Program-made: the position numbers and the translations under genes | The notes under the pieces: model-generated | Told to the model about the DNA's origin: nothing | Databases searched by the model: none | What the model saw: only the letters and a program-made list of their open reading frames with translations | Assembly: GCF_015704865.1 (NCBI RefSeq) | Contig: NZ_JADQTO010000024.1 | Coordinates: 107,217 to 171,216 of the forward strand | Origin: Actinoplanes aureus | GTDB lineage: Bacteria > Actinomycetota > Actinomycetes > Mycobacteriales > Micromonosporaceae | Length of the DNA stretch: 64,000 nucleotides | Direction: 5' to 3' | Shown: piece by piece, positions 1 through 8,899 of the stretch | Layout: every line of letters begins with the position of its first letter | Position numbering within the stretch: position 1 is the stretch's first letter

Positions 1-3000
1 CAGATCGTCGGTCTGCTGGCGGCCGCTGGTGGCGGTCTAACCCTCGACGACCTGCATGGATTGCTCCGTCTGCACCGTGGCGAGCCGGTCGGACGGCTCA
101 CCTTGGAGGCGCTTCTGGGCAGCGCGTTCGCCCGGAGTCTCCAAGCACGTCGCCGTACGAGCGTGGGCGCGGATCGGATTTACCTTCTTGCTCACGAGGA
201 ACTGCAGTCGATCGCCGAGACTGAGCTGGGCGACGCGCTCGAGGACTATCTGAGGACCATCCACCGGTGGGCGGACGGTTACCGGCGACAACAGTGGCCC
301 GAGAACACGCCGACGTATCTGCTACGGCCCTACGGTGACCTGCTCGCGCACCGGGGCGAGATCGTTCGGCTGAGCAGCCTCGCGCTGGACCAACACCGGC
401 ATGAGCGGCTGTGGGCCGCCAGCCATTCAGACCTCGATGCCATCAACGAGAACGCCGCCGCACGTCGTCTGATGGCTGCCTCATCCGATGGGGACATCGT
501 CGTCCTGACGGAACTCGCGATCTGGGGTGACCGGCTGACCGCACGCAACGGCGACGTGCCGCCGGAGTTGCCGAGCGTCTGGATCGCACTGGACCGTCCC
601 GAAGTGGCGTTGACCCTGGCACGGGGCATCAAGGATCGGGTCGCCCGCTGCGGTGCCATGGCAGAGGCCGCGGTCATCGCCACCGGCGCGCTCGCTGAGC
701 AGTTGATGCAGGAAGCCGTGGCAGCACTGAACGTGATGGACGAGAACGCCGATCGCCCTGACATCGCCGTACGCATCGCGGTCAACCTGGCGCGAGCCGG
801 CTCCACCGATGCCGGCGTGCGGCTGGTGGAATCGCTCAGCCACCCGGTTGCCAGGTCGGTCGGTCTCCTGGAACTGGTCCGGTTGATCAGAGAAGACGGG
901 CGAGACGACGACGCTGCCGAGTTGTCGACCCGGATCGAAGACGGACATGTGCGCGCCCTTCTGGACGGTCCCGAGGCGCGTACGCGAATCAGAGAGGCGG
1001 TGGACCGGCAGGATGCCGGTTTGCCGCCGCCCGCGACAGCCGCGGTCGCCGCGGAGGTGCAGCGGCTGGACATGGCGTCCGCACGCCGGCTTCTCGAACT
1101 TGCTGTCGCGGCCGCACGGACCCACGGGGTTGGTATCGGGCCGTCGCTGGCACTCGCGGGCGTCGCTGCGCTCTGGCGTGCCCGCGACAGCGACACCGCG
1201 GACATGCTGGTCTCGGAGGCACTCGAACGGATCCCACCTGCCTCCACCGCTCAGGATCGATATAACGCGTTGTCCGCGATCGCTCGGAGCATGAACGACC
1301 CGTGGCGTGCGGCAGTGCGGCACCAGGCCGAAGTTCTGCGACGTGGTGTCCCACCGAACGTGCGGCCGCACGCTGACCGTATCCCTGGACTGCAGCCGTC
1401 GATCTCGACCGAACTCACGTACAGCGTGGGGCAGTACGCGCGGGTCGTCGTCGATGTGCTGATCGACGGGCGCCTGGACGAGGAAGCGCTTCAGCAGCTA
1501 CGCCACGAGCTGGACAGGCTGACACAGCCACAGGTGTTCGGTCCACCGCGGCCCGCAGCGCTGGTGAGCGTCATAGCGGACCTGGTGCACATCGATACCG
1601 GGCTGAGCCGGCGCCTCGCCGATCATGCGTACCCGCCGCAATGGCAGCCGGAGATGCGCGCCGTTCTCGGCATCGCGTCGTCCGCGCGCCGCGACAATCT
1701 GCCACGGCTTCGACGCCGTGCGTTGGCCGGCGATCTGGACGCGCTTCGCGCCATGGAGGGCGATCCGGTGACACAGGCAGAACTCATCCGGCTCTGCGCT
1801 TTGTCCGGCTCGATCGACAACGAGTTGTTGCGGCCGTGGGCCGATCGGCTCACCACGCGGGAAATCGACAGTGATCAGGTTGATGTCGTAGCTGCGCTGC
1901 TGTCGAGTTCGGGGCTACGCGCTGAAGCGTCGCACATACCGGGCGTAGATCAAGTTACCGTGGCCAGCAGCGTCGGTCGGCAGACCGGCGAATTGCTGTG
2001 GGCCAAAGATGTATTGCTGCCGCTACAGGGCGAGGAGCGCGACTGGACGTTGTTGCGTATCGCCGGCGATCTCGCAGCCGTCGGCCAGCATGCAGCCGTC
2101 GCCGAGATCAATCCGAAGCTGCCGCCGGCGCACCGCGCCATGCTGGACGCTGCCGGCATGCCCACTGCCCAACCCGAGCCCCTGTTGTCCTGGGCGATCG
2201 CGGCGCAGGCCCAGCGGAACTCGATGGACCGGATCGGCGAAACGGCAGACCTGGTCGAGCGTATCGGCGATCCGGTACTGCGCGCCGACACGCTTCGCTT
2301 GCTGGCCCGGCGCCTCAGGGCGCACGATCCGGACCACGCTGATCGATTGCTCGCGGAGGCGATCGATGCCTGGAGGGAGCTGTCGCCCGGTCCCGCCCGA
2401 ACGCGTATGGCTTTCGCCATCATCGATGACTGTGAAAGCAGTCAAGCGCTCGGTATCGCCCGGGGCTATACACCTGCGCCCGACTCGCCCGGCGTGCTGG
2501 CGCGGATCGCCGGCAAGCTGGTTCGGCAGGGGGCCAATGACACCGGGATCCGGCTTTACGAGACAGCACTCGACCACCTCGATCAGCTCGCCGGAGTGGA
2601 CCTGGCAGTGGCGCAGGCCAACCTGGCGACCTCGCTGATCTCTTGGGGCCGGGCTCAAGCCGTCTGGCACGCGGCCGAAGCCGAGGCACGCGTCGCCGCA
2701 CTGGGTGACAGCGTCGAACGATCACGTGGGCTCGCCGCGCTGGCGGTGACCCTTCGAGGGCTCGACCCGGCGCGCTCGTGCGCGACCGCCCGGCAAGCGC
2801 TGGATGCCGCAGCTCAGCCCGTAGCACCGTGGCGCTGGGTGCTCGGGTACGCCGAAGTAGGTGCCGTTCTCCACGACATCGAGCCGGGTCTCGCCGCACA
2901 CGCGTTCGCTTCCGCTCTGTCCGCGGCCGCGAACACCGGCAACACCGCGGAGCGTTGCCGCCTGCAGCTGATCCTCGCCGCGCGCATGCAGGCGGTGGCT

Positions 3001-3963
3001 CCGTTGCGAGCCGCGGCCTTGTGGCACTCGGCCGAGACGACGCTTGCGCGGGCTGCCGGCACGCGAGAGCGCGCCGGGGCACTGGCCCGCGTCGCGCGCG
3101 ACGTGGTGGATCTCGACCGGAACCGTGCCATGCAGCTCGCGAACCAGTCCGAGGCGCTTTGCCGAATGAACGAGACGACCGAGCCCGATCCTGACTGGCA
3201 AGAGAGCATCGCCAAGGGGTTCGCCAACGTCGGTGAATTCGAAACCGCCGCCATGATCGCAGACGCACTGCCGCCACAGCGACGACCGTTCATGGCTTTC
3301 GCGGTCGCCGCTGCCCGTGCTGGTGCGCTCTCGGAGTCCACTTCGCTGGCGCGTCACTGTCCGTTACGGCGACAGCGAGAGGTGGCCAGGGAGGCCCAGG
3401 TGGCTGCGCTTGCGCAGCGGGGTGGCATCGGCGAAGCGCAACAGCTGGCCGGCCAGCTGCACACGTCGAGCTCGGGCTGGCGGGTTCTTACCGAGAACCT
3501 TGGACGCATGGATGCTCGCGTACAGCAGGCCGTGCTCGACCGGGCTCAGTCGGACTTCGCTCGGTCACGGTCGTTGAACACTGCCGACGCCTTTACCGCG
3601 ATCTGTGTTCTTCTGGCTGAAATCAATGCGGGTGAGGCCGCGTTGTCGCTCTACCAGACGATGCCGCGAGGACCTGATCGCAGTGCGGCACTGGCCCGTC
3701 TCGCGTACGCCCTGGCAGCTCACGGTAAAGAGGAACTCGCTCACGCCGTCGTCAGGGACACCACGGCCGACCAGGCGGAGACGGCCGAGGCGGAGGCCGC
3801 CATCGCGGTGGGCCTCGGGTATCGGGGCAGCTCGGACGCCGGCCATCTCCGACGGCTGTTGAAGGGCATTCATTGGGCTCGTGCACTCGAGGCCATCGCG
3901 TTTTTCAGACCGGATGCGCTGAGGCGTATCGCTGCGGCGATGAATGTTCGAATCCCGGAGTGA
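1..3963 (+). CDS. STAND NTPase/solenoid protein, C-terminal part (5' end outside window)
   Basis: The frame is open from base 1 (first residues QIVGLLAAAGGGLTLDDL), so the true start lies upstream and the TTG at 61 is not the start. The visible 1320 residues begin with a winged-helix-like segment typical of the region just after a STAND/AAA ATPase core, followed by an LLAHEELQ-type segment and then a very long alpha-solenoid of degenerate Ala/Arg/Leu-rich helical hairpins (TPR/HEAT-like) to the C-terminus. No Walker motif is in the visible part, so the NTPase domain is inferred from the known architecture of this actinobacterial family, in which an N-terminal effector or protease and an ATPase precede the solenoid. 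The solenoid is probably a ligand or partner sensor. It ends 26 bp before a convergent gene. Function unknown; a signalling or defence role is inference. Confidence 0.75.
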   Translation, partial: QIVGLLAAAGGGLTLDDLHGLLRLHRGEPVGRLTLEALLGSAFARSLQARRRTSVGADRIYLLAHEELQSIAETELGDALEDYLRTIHRWADGYRRQQWPENTPTYLLRPYGDLLAHRGEIVRLSSLALDQHRHERLWAASHSDLDAINENAAARRLMAASSDGDIVVLTELAIWGDRLTARNGDVPPELPSVWIALDRPEVALTLARGIKDRVARCGAMAEAAVIATGALAEQLMQEAVAALNVMDENADRPDIAVRIAVNLARAGSTDAGVRLVESLSHPVARSVGLLELVRLIREDGRDDDAAELSTRIEDGHVRALLDGPEARTRIREAVDRQDAGLPPPATAAVAAEVQRLDMASARRLLELAVAAARTHGVGIGPSLALAGVAALWRARDSDTADMLVSEALERIPPASTAQDRYNALSAIARSMNDPWRAAVRHQAEVLRRGVPPNVRPHADRIPGLQPSISTELTYSVGQYARVVVDVLIDGRLDEEALQQLRHELDRLTQPQVFGPPRPAALVSVIADLVHIDTGLSRRLADHAYPPQWQPEMRAVLGIASSARRDNLPRLRRRALAGDLDALRAMEGDPVTQAELIRLCALSGSIDNELLRPWADRLTTREIDSDQVDVVAALLSSSGLRAEASHIPGVDQVTVASSVGRQTGELLWAKDVLLPLQGEERDWTLLRIAGDLAAVGQHAAVAEINPKLPPAHRAMLDAAGMPTAQPEPLLSWAIAAQAQRNSMDRIGETADLVERIGDPVLRADTLRLLARRLRAHDPDHADRLLAEAIDAWRELSPGPARTRMAFAIIDDCESSQALGIARGYTPAPDSPGVLARIAGKLVRQGANDTGIRLYETALDHLDQLAGVDLAVAQANLATSLISWGRAQAVWHAAEAEARVAALGDSVERSRGLAALAVTLRGLDPARSCATARQALDAAAQPVAPWRWVLGYAEVGAVLHDIEPGLAAHAFASALSAAANTGNTAERCRLQLILAARMQAVAPLRAAALWHSAETTLARAAGTRERAGALARVARDVVDLDRNRAMQLANQSEALCRMNETTEPDPDWQESIAKGFANVGEFETAAMIADALPPQRRPFMAFAVAAARAGALSESTSLARHCPLRRQREVAREAQVAALAQRGGIGEAQQLAGQLHTSSSGWRVLTENLGRMDARVQQAVLDRAQSDFARSRSLNTADAFTAICVLLAEINAGEAALSLYQTMPRGPDRSAALARLAYALAAHGKEELAHAVVRDTTADQAETAEAEAAIAVGLGYRGSSDAGHLRRLLKGIHWARALEAIAFFRPDALRRIAAAMNVRIPE

Positions 3964-3989
3964 GCGTTCGAGGGGACCCAAAAGCCGGA

Positions 3990-4415
3990 TCAGGGCAATT
4001 CGTAGTCGAACCAGATGTGGTGGGTGCCGTCCTCGTCGATTGCCAAACCGCCTGCGCCGCGGATGCCGGCCAAGTCGCCGGTCCCGCTGGTGGGAACAAT
4101 CGTCAGGAACTCGGCCTGCCGGTCCGAGCCTGTCGTGGTGGCGGAGTGAACGAAGTTGAAGGCGCCCGCGCGGCCGGCGACGCTGCCCTCGAAGGACTCC
4201 ATCGCGACGTACGTCCCGGTGTTGCTGCCCGGATCGAAGGCGGCCGTGAACAGGGTCTCGGAGCGGCCGTCGATCTCGCCGGTGAACGTCTTGCGCATGG
4301 TGGCGAAGCCGACCGGTAGGGCGGTCTTGATCTCGGAAGCCGGCACCGGCGCCGGAGTGAAGTCCGCTACGTCGAAAGTTCCCGTTGCTCGCATGTCCTG
4401 CACAGTACGAGCCAT
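3990..4415 (-). CDS. DUF3224 family protein
   Basis: A 141-residue soluble protein with the DUF3224 signature (small allene-oxide-cyclase-like beta barrel): repeated FTGEIDGRSET, TYVAMESFEGSVAGRAGAF and TGDLAGIRGAGGL strands with conserved glycines. It has no signal peptide. The ATG at 4415 is chosen because GAGG lies 9 nt upstream; a TTG three codons earlier is possible. The ribosome site sits inside a 7-bp inverted repeat (4415-4433). It converges on the solenoid gene. Members of this family are uncharacterised, often annotated near stress or xenobiotic genes; no substrate can be proposed from sequence. Confidence 0.8.
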   Translation of the reverse strand: MARTVQDMRATGTFDVADFTPAPVPASEIKTALPVGFATMRKTFTGEIDGRSETLFTAAFDPGSNTGTYVAMESFEGSVAGRAGAFNFVHSATTTGSDRQAEFLTIVPTSGTGDLAGIRGAGGLAIDEDGTHHIWFDYELP

Positions 4416-4433
4416 GACTGACAACCTCAGTCA
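4415..4433. promoter_or_regulatory. Inverted repeat overlapping RBS and start of the DUF3224 gene
   Basis: TGACTGA / TCAGTCA arms (7 bp, perfect) separated by CAACC. On the minus-strand mRNA the stem contains part of the GAGG ribosome site and abuts the AUG, so it could act as an operator or as an mRNA hairpin limiting translation. Seen directly; function inferred. Confidence 0.45.
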
Positions 4434-4708
4434 GGCATTGCGGATCGGGGCCGCCTGCTCCAGGGGCGCCGATCTTGGCCTCGCGTACTGGGCGGCCACG
4501 GCGCGGCGATCTCCGCAAGCACGCTCCTGGCGACAGGGTGGGCGCCTCAGCGAAGCCCATGGGCGCCAGCGGCGGCAAGAACCACGGGACCACTTTTGCC
4601 AGATACCAAAAAAGTTACCGACGTCTATCCAAAAGTAATGGACAGGACCATCCAGAAGTTCCTACGGTGACCAGGTGTGCCCATCGAATTGCGACGATGG
4701 AGGTGCCG

Positions 4709-5854
4709 ATGGAAACGACCGGCGTGTGGCTGATCGGGGCTCGCGGATCCGTAGCGGTGACCAGCGTGGTGGGAGCTCTCACCCTGCGCGCCGGGCTCGC
4801 CGAGCCACTGGGCTGCGTCACCGAGCTGCCCGAACTCTCCAGCCCGGCGGTGCCGGGCCTCGCCGACCTGACGTTCGGCGGCCACGACGTCAGCGACCTC
4901 ACGCTGGATAAGAAGGCGGAGAGCCTCGTCGCGGCCGGGGTTCTGCCGAGCCGGGCCGCGGAGGCGGTCGGCGCCGAGCTGGCCGCGGTGCAACGCGAAC
5001 TACGACCGGTGCCCGAGGCCGGCACCCAGCTCGGGGTGGCCCGGCTGATCGCCGCGGACATCGACGACTTCCGCCGGCGGCGAAACCTGGAGCGGGTGGT
5101 GGTAATCAACGTCTCCTCGACCGAACCGGCCGTCGCCCCTCATCCCGCGCATCAGAGACTGGGCCTGCTGGACGAGGCGCTGGCCGGGCCGGACCGCGTT
5201 CTGCCGCCGAGCTCGCTCTACGCGTACGCCGCCTTCACGGCTGACTGTTCCTACGTCGACTTCACGCCGTCGACCGGCGCCCGGCTGCCGGCGTTGGCGG
5301 AGCTGGCCGCTCGCCACGGTTCGCCGTACGCCGGGCACGACGGCAAGACCGGCGAGACGCTCGTCAAGTCGGTGCTGGCGCCCATGTTCGCCATGCGGCA
5401 CCTGCGGGTGCGTACCTGGTCCGGCACCAATCTGCTGGGCGGCGGTGACGGCGCCAACCTGGCCGACCCGGACACGAACGCCGCCAAGGCCGGCAGCAAA
5501 CAGCGGGTGCTGGCCGAAACGCTCGGCTACCAGCCGCAGGGCAGCAGCCACATCGAGTACGTCGACGACATCGGCGACTTCAAGACCGCCTGGGATCTGA
5601 TCACCTTCAGCGGCTTCCTGGGCACCCCGATGCGGATGGAGTTCTCCTGGCACGGCTGCGACTCGGCCCTGGCCGCGCCGCTCGTACTCGATCTGGCTCG
5701 CCTCACGGCGGCCGCGCACGCCGCCGGGCGCAGCGGGCCGCTCACCGACCTCGCGTTCTTCTTCAAGGACCCGATCGGTGACGTGCCGCACGCGCTGCCC
5801 GACCAGTGGGCCGCGCTCGTCGCGTTCGTCAGGGGCCTCCATGCGCCTTCGTGA
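4709..5854 (+). CDS. Inositol-3-phosphate synthase family protein (first gene of ebo-type cluster)
   Basis: 381 residues. N-terminal Rossmann motif GVWLIGARGSVAV (residues 5-17) binds NAD; DGKTGETLVKS, RTWSGTNLLGGGDG and FFKDPIGD are the conserved active-site blocks of bacterial-type myo-inositol-1-phosphate synthases, which cyclise glucose 6-phosphate. Start ATG 4709 has GGAGG five bases upstream; the longer frame from 4475 is not supported. It overlaps the prenyltransferase gene by 14 nt. In classical ebo clusters the equivalent position is held by EboD, a different sugar-phosphate cyclase, so this enzyme may supply the cyclitol of the pathway. Whether it makes inositol phosphate or another cyclitol, and whether it serves general inositol metabolism, cannot be told here. 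Confidence 0.85.
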   Translation: METTGVWLIGARGSVAVTSVVGALTLRAGLAEPLGCVTELPELSSPAVPGLADLTFGGHDVSDLTLDKKAESLVAAGVLPSRAAEAVGAELAAVQRELRPVPEAGTQLGVARLIAADIDDFRRRRNLERVVVINVSSTEPAVAPHPAHQRLGLLDEALAGPDRVLPPSSLYAYAAFTADCSYVDFTPSTGARLPALAELAARHGSPYAGHDGKTGETLVKSVLAPMFAMRHLRVRTWSGTNLLGGGDGANLADPDTNAAKAGSKQRVLAETLGYQPQGSSHIEYVDDIGDFKTAWDLITFSGFLGTPMRMEFSWHGCDSALAAPLVLDLARLTAAAHAAGRSGPLTDLAFFFKDPIGDVPHALPDQWAALVAFVRGLHAPS

Positions 5855-6680
5855 CCTGGCCGAGCTGGTGCGCGCCCCCGCTGCGCTCTCGGTTCCCGGT
5901 GACGCCGTGGCCGGCGCCGCGGCCGCCGGCGCTCCGGGTCGCGCGACCCCCGGTCTGGTGGCCGCCTCGGTCTGCCTCTACTGGGGCGGGATGGCCGCCA
6001 ACGACTGGGCCGACCGCGAGCTGGACGCGCGCGAGCGCCCGGAACGGCCGATCCCCTCGGGGCGGGTCAGCGCCCGCCAGGCGCTGCTGACCGCCGCGGG
6101 TCTGACCGGCGCCGGTGTCCTGATCGCCGGGCTGGCCGGCGGCCGGCGCGCCGCCGGCGTCGCGGCGCCGCTGGCCGGCGCCGTCTGGGCCTACGACCTG
6201 TGGGCCAAGAACACGGCCGCCGGTCCGGCCATGATGGCCGCCTGCCGCGGGCTCGACGTGCTGCTGGGCGCGAGTGGCGGACGGGTACGCCGGGCGCTGC
6301 CGACCGCGCTGGCCATCGCGGCTCACACGTACACGGTCACCGCGCTGTCCCGCTTCGAGGTGTCCGGCGCGGCGCCCGCGCTGCCGGCCGCGACCCTCGC
6401 CGGCACGCTCGCGCTGGCCGCCACCACGGCCGGCCGGCGCCCGGGACCGGCCGGGCTTCTCGCCGCCTGGTACGCGGCCGGCTACGGCGCCGCGCAGGTC
6501 CGGGCGTTCGCCGACCCCGGCGCGGTCCGGGTGCGCGCGGCCGTCGGCGCGGGCATCACCGGCCTGCCACTTCTGCAGGGTGCGCTGACCGCGCGGTCGG
6601 GCCGGCCGGCGTACGGGGTCGCTGTCGCCCTGGCCGCCCCACTCGCCCGGCGCCTGGCACGAAGGGTGTCTCCGACATGA
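5841..6680 (+). CDS. eboC: UbiA-family prenyltransferase (EboC/SCO3242-like)
   Basis: 279 residues, about eight hydrophobic segments. The first aspartate-rich motif NDWADRELD (residues 54-62) with following RPERPIPSG, and YDLWAKN plus LDVLLGASGG later, are UbiA hallmarks for Mg-diphosphate binding. UbiA enzymes transfer a prenyl chain from a prenyl diphosphate to an acceptor at the membrane. The start ATG 5841 lies inside the synthase gene (14-nt overlap); the stop overlaps the next ATG (ATGA). The polyprenyl synthase at the end of this operon is the probable source of its prenyl donor. The acceptor is unknown; a cyclitol made by the upstream synthase homologue is a reasonable inference. Could also be named EboC by analogy with the ebo cluster. 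Confidence 0.82.
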   Translation: MRLRDLAELVRAPAALSVPGDAVAGAAAAGAPGRATPGLVAASVCLYWGGMAANDWADRELDARERPERPIPSGRVSARQALLTAAGLTGAGVLIAGLAGGRRAAGVAAPLAGAVWAYDLWAKNTAAGPAMMAACRGLDVLLGASGGRVRRALPTALAIAAHTYTVTALSRFEVSGAAPALPAATLAGTLALAATTAGRRPGPAGLLAAWYAAGYGAAQVRAFADPGAVRVRAAVGAGITGLPLLQGALTARSGRPAYGVAVALAAPLARRLARRVSPT

Positions 6681-7495
6681 GATTCGGTTACGGCACCAAC
6701 GGCTTCACCAACCATCGGCTGCCCGAGGCGCTGCGGGTGATCGCGGACCTCGGCTACGACGGGGTCGCGCTGACGCTGGACACCAACCACCTCGACCCGT
6801 TCGGCGCCGATTTGGCCCGCCGCACCGCCGCCGTGGCCTCCGACCTCGAACGGCTGGGCCTGGCCGTGGTCATCGAGACCGGCGCCCGCTATCTGCTCGA
6901 CCCGTGGCTCAAGCACTCCCCCACGCTGATGGACGACGATCCGGCCCGGCGGCTCGACTACCTTCGCCGCGCCGTCCGGGTCGGCGCCGATCTCGGGGCC
7001 GAGGCGGTCTCGTTCTGGGCCGGCATCGGCCCGGCGCACGCCTGGGACCGCCTGGTCGACGGCTGCCGCCAGGTCGTCGACACCGCCGCGGAGGCCCGCG
7101 TGACGCTGGGCTTCGAGCCCGAGCCGGGCATGCTGGTGAACGACATCGCGGACTGGCGCCGCCTGTACGCCGACCTCGGCCGGCCGCCGGGCTTCGGTAT
7201 CACTCTCGACATCGGACACTGTCGCTGCCTGGAGCCCCAGCCGGTGCCCGACTGCGTCCTGGCAGTAGCCGACCACCTCGTCAACGTACAGATCGACGAC
7301 ATGCGGCGGGGCGTGCACGAACACCTCGAGTTCGGCGCCGGCGAGATCGACTTTCCACCGGTGCTCGCCGCGCTGGACGCGGCCGGCTACCGCGGCCTGG
7401 TCTCGGTGGAACTGCCCCGCCACTCGCATGCGGCGCCGGCCGTGGCCGCGCAGTCGCTGGACTTCCTGCGAAAGGCCGCCGATGAGCACGCTTGA
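6677..7495 (+). CDS. Sugar phosphate isomerase/epimerase-like TIM barrel protein
   Basis: 272 residues, AP-endonuclease-2/xylose-isomerase-like TIM barrel. Probable metal ligands are Glu in GFEPEPGMLVND, Asp/His in LDIGHCRC, His/Asp in VNVQIDDMRRGVHEH and Glu in SVELPRHSHA. ATG overlaps the upstream TGA (ATGA) and GAAGG lies upstream. It is the ebo-cluster gene nearest the UbiA enzyme and shares the GFEPEPG block with the EboE-like protein at 8899, so the two barrels are probably distant paralogues. It may isomerise or epimerise the polyol head group; the substrate is unknown. Confidence 0.8.
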   Translation: MRFGYGTNGFTNHRLPEALRVIADLGYDGVALTLDTNHLDPFGADLARRTAAVASDLERLGLAVVIETGARYLLDPWLKHSPTLMDDDPARRLDYLRRAVRVGADLGAEAVSFWAGIGPAHAWDRLVDGCRQVVDTAAEARVTLGFEPEPGMLVNDIADWRRLYADLGRPPGFGITLDIGHCRCLEPQPVPDCVLAVADHLVNVQIDDMRRGVHEHLEFGAGEIDFPPVLAALDAAGYRGLVSVELPRHSHAAPAVAAQSLDFLRKAADEHA

Positions 7496-8048
7496 CTCGC
7501 TGCGGCGAGAACTCGGCGACCGGATCGCCGGCGACCTGGACCGGGTGGCCGCGAACCCGGAGGCCGCGGCCACGCTGTTTCCCGCCGCAGGCCGCCGCTA
7601 TGGGCGCGAGCCGCTGGTGGGCGACTGGACCACCGACGAGGCGGCCCGTGCGGTGCTGCTGTCCGTCCTGCCACCCGAGCACATCCACGAGATCTACCGC
7701 TACGGCGACACTGCCGAGAAGCTGGCCGTGCTGAAGGCCCTGCCGTTGCTGCCGATCGGTGACAGCGCGGTGCCCCTGCTCGAGGACGCGTTACGGACCA
7801 ACGACACCCGCTTGGTGGCGGCGGCGCTCGGCGGCTACGCGGACCATCTCGAGCCGCAAGCCTGGCGCCAGGCCGTACTGAAATGCGTCTTCATGGGTGT
7901 GCCGCTCGCCTGCGTGCATCGGCTGGCCGAGCGCGCCGACCCCGAGCTGGGCGCCATGCTGCGCGCCTTCGCCGACGAACGCCGCGCCGCCGGCCGGGAC
8001 ATGCCGCCCGACGCGCTCGCCCTGCTGGAACAGCTGAAGGAGGCGTGA
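7482..8048 (+). CDS. eboA: EboA-domain protein
   Basis: 188 residues, all-helical. The block KLAVLKALPLLPIGDSAVPL, the segment ALRTNDTRLVAAALGGYA and the AWRQAVLKCVFMGVPL segment with the invariant KC.F pattern are typical of EboA. The start ATG at 7482 follows AAAGG and lies inside the preceding gene (14-nt overlap). EboA has no catalytic residues recognised; in cyanobacteria and pseudomonads the ebo genes are needed for export or traffic of a metabolite precursor to the periplasm, and EboA is a conserved helical member of unknown biochemical role. Its stop overlaps the TatD-like gene by one base (TGATG). Confidence 0.85.
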   Translation: MSTLDSLRRELGDRIAGDLDRVAANPEAAATLFPAAGRRYGREPLVGDWTTDEAARAVLLSVLPPEHIHEIYRYGDTAEKLAVLKALPLLPIGDSAVPLLEDALRTNDTRLVAAALGGYADHLEPQAWRQAVLKCVFMGVPLACVHRLAERADPELGAMLRAFADERRAAGRDMPPDALALLEQLKEA

Positions 8049-8899
8049 TGCGCATCTTCGACCCGCACATCCACATGACCTCACGCACGACCGACGACTA
8101 CCAGCGGATGGCCGAGGCCGGCGTACGCGCGGTGGTCGAGCCCGCGTTCTGGCTCGGCCAGCCACGCACCAATCCCGGCTCGTTCACCGACTACTTCGAC
8201 TCGCTGATCGGATGGGAACCGTTCCGGGCCGCGCAGTTCGGCATCCGCCATCACGCCACCATCGCGCTGAACCCGAAGGAGGCCAACGACCCGCGCTGCC
8301 GCCCGGTGCTCGACCTGCTCCCCCGCTACCTGGCCAAGGACGGCGTCGTCGCGGTCGGCGAGATCGGCTACGACTCGATGACCCCGGCCGAGGACGAGGT
8401 GTTCACGGCGCAGCTGGCCCTCGCGATCGACCACGACCTGCCGGCGCTGATCCACACCCCGCACCGGGACAAGGCCCGCGGCACCGCCCGCAGCCTCGAC
8501 GTGGTGAAGGAATCCGGGATCGCGCCGGGCCGGGTGCTGCTCGACCACCTCAACGAGGTCACCGTGGAGGCGGCCCGGGACGCCGGGGTGTGGCTCGGCT
8601 TCTCCATCTATCCGGACACCAAGATGTCGCCCGAGCGGATGGTGGCGATCCTGCACCGGTACGGCCCGGAGCGGGTGCTGGTGAACTCGGCCGCCGACTG
8701 GGGCCGCTCCGATCCGCTGCTCACCCTGCGAACCGCGCAGGCGATGCTGGCCGGCGGCTTCGACGCGGACGCGGTCGACCTGGTGTTCTGGCGTAATCCG
8801 GTCGAGTTCTACGGGCAGTCGAAACGCCTCGACCTGTCCGCCCTCCCGGAGACCGACGCGACGTTCGCCGGCAACTCCATCCTGCGCGGAGGCAGCTGA
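8048..8899 (+). CDS. eboB: TatD-family metal-dependent hydrolase (EboB-like)
   Basis: 283 residues, amidohydrolase-type TIM barrel. Metal site: FDPHIHM (HxH, residues 4-9), Glu in VAVGEIGYD, His in LIHTPH, His in LLDHLNE, Asp in NSAADWGRSDP. A strong AAGGAGG lies before the ATG. The stop and next start share TGATG. TatD relatives are nucleases or hydrolases, but the version tied to EboA/EboE forms its own branch (EboB) and its substrate is not known; hydrolysis of the cluster's metabolite is inference. Confidence 0.85.
   Translation: MRIFDPHIHMTSRTTDDYQRMAEAGVRAVVEPAFWLGQPRTNPGSFTDYFDSLIGWEPFRAAQFGIRHHATIALNPKEANDPRCRPVLDLLPRYLAKDGVVAVGEIGYDSMTPAEDEVFTAQLALAIDHDLPALIHTPHRDKARGTARSLDVVKESGIAPGRVLLDHLNEVTVEAARDAGVWLGFSIYPDTKMSPERMVAILHRYGPERVLVNSAADWGRSDPLLTLRTAQAMLAGGFDADAVDLVFWRNPVEFYGQSKRLDLSALPETDATFAGNSILRGGS

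Noticed and set aside
330..1247. Long minus-strand frames across the solenoid gene
   Set aside because: Antisense shadows of a GC-rich gene: serine/arginine-rich composition with no domain pattern.
7883..8047. Upstream extension of the TatD-like gene
   Set aside because: The extension is arginine/alanine-rich shadow of EboA; AAGGAGG and TGATG support the start at 8048.
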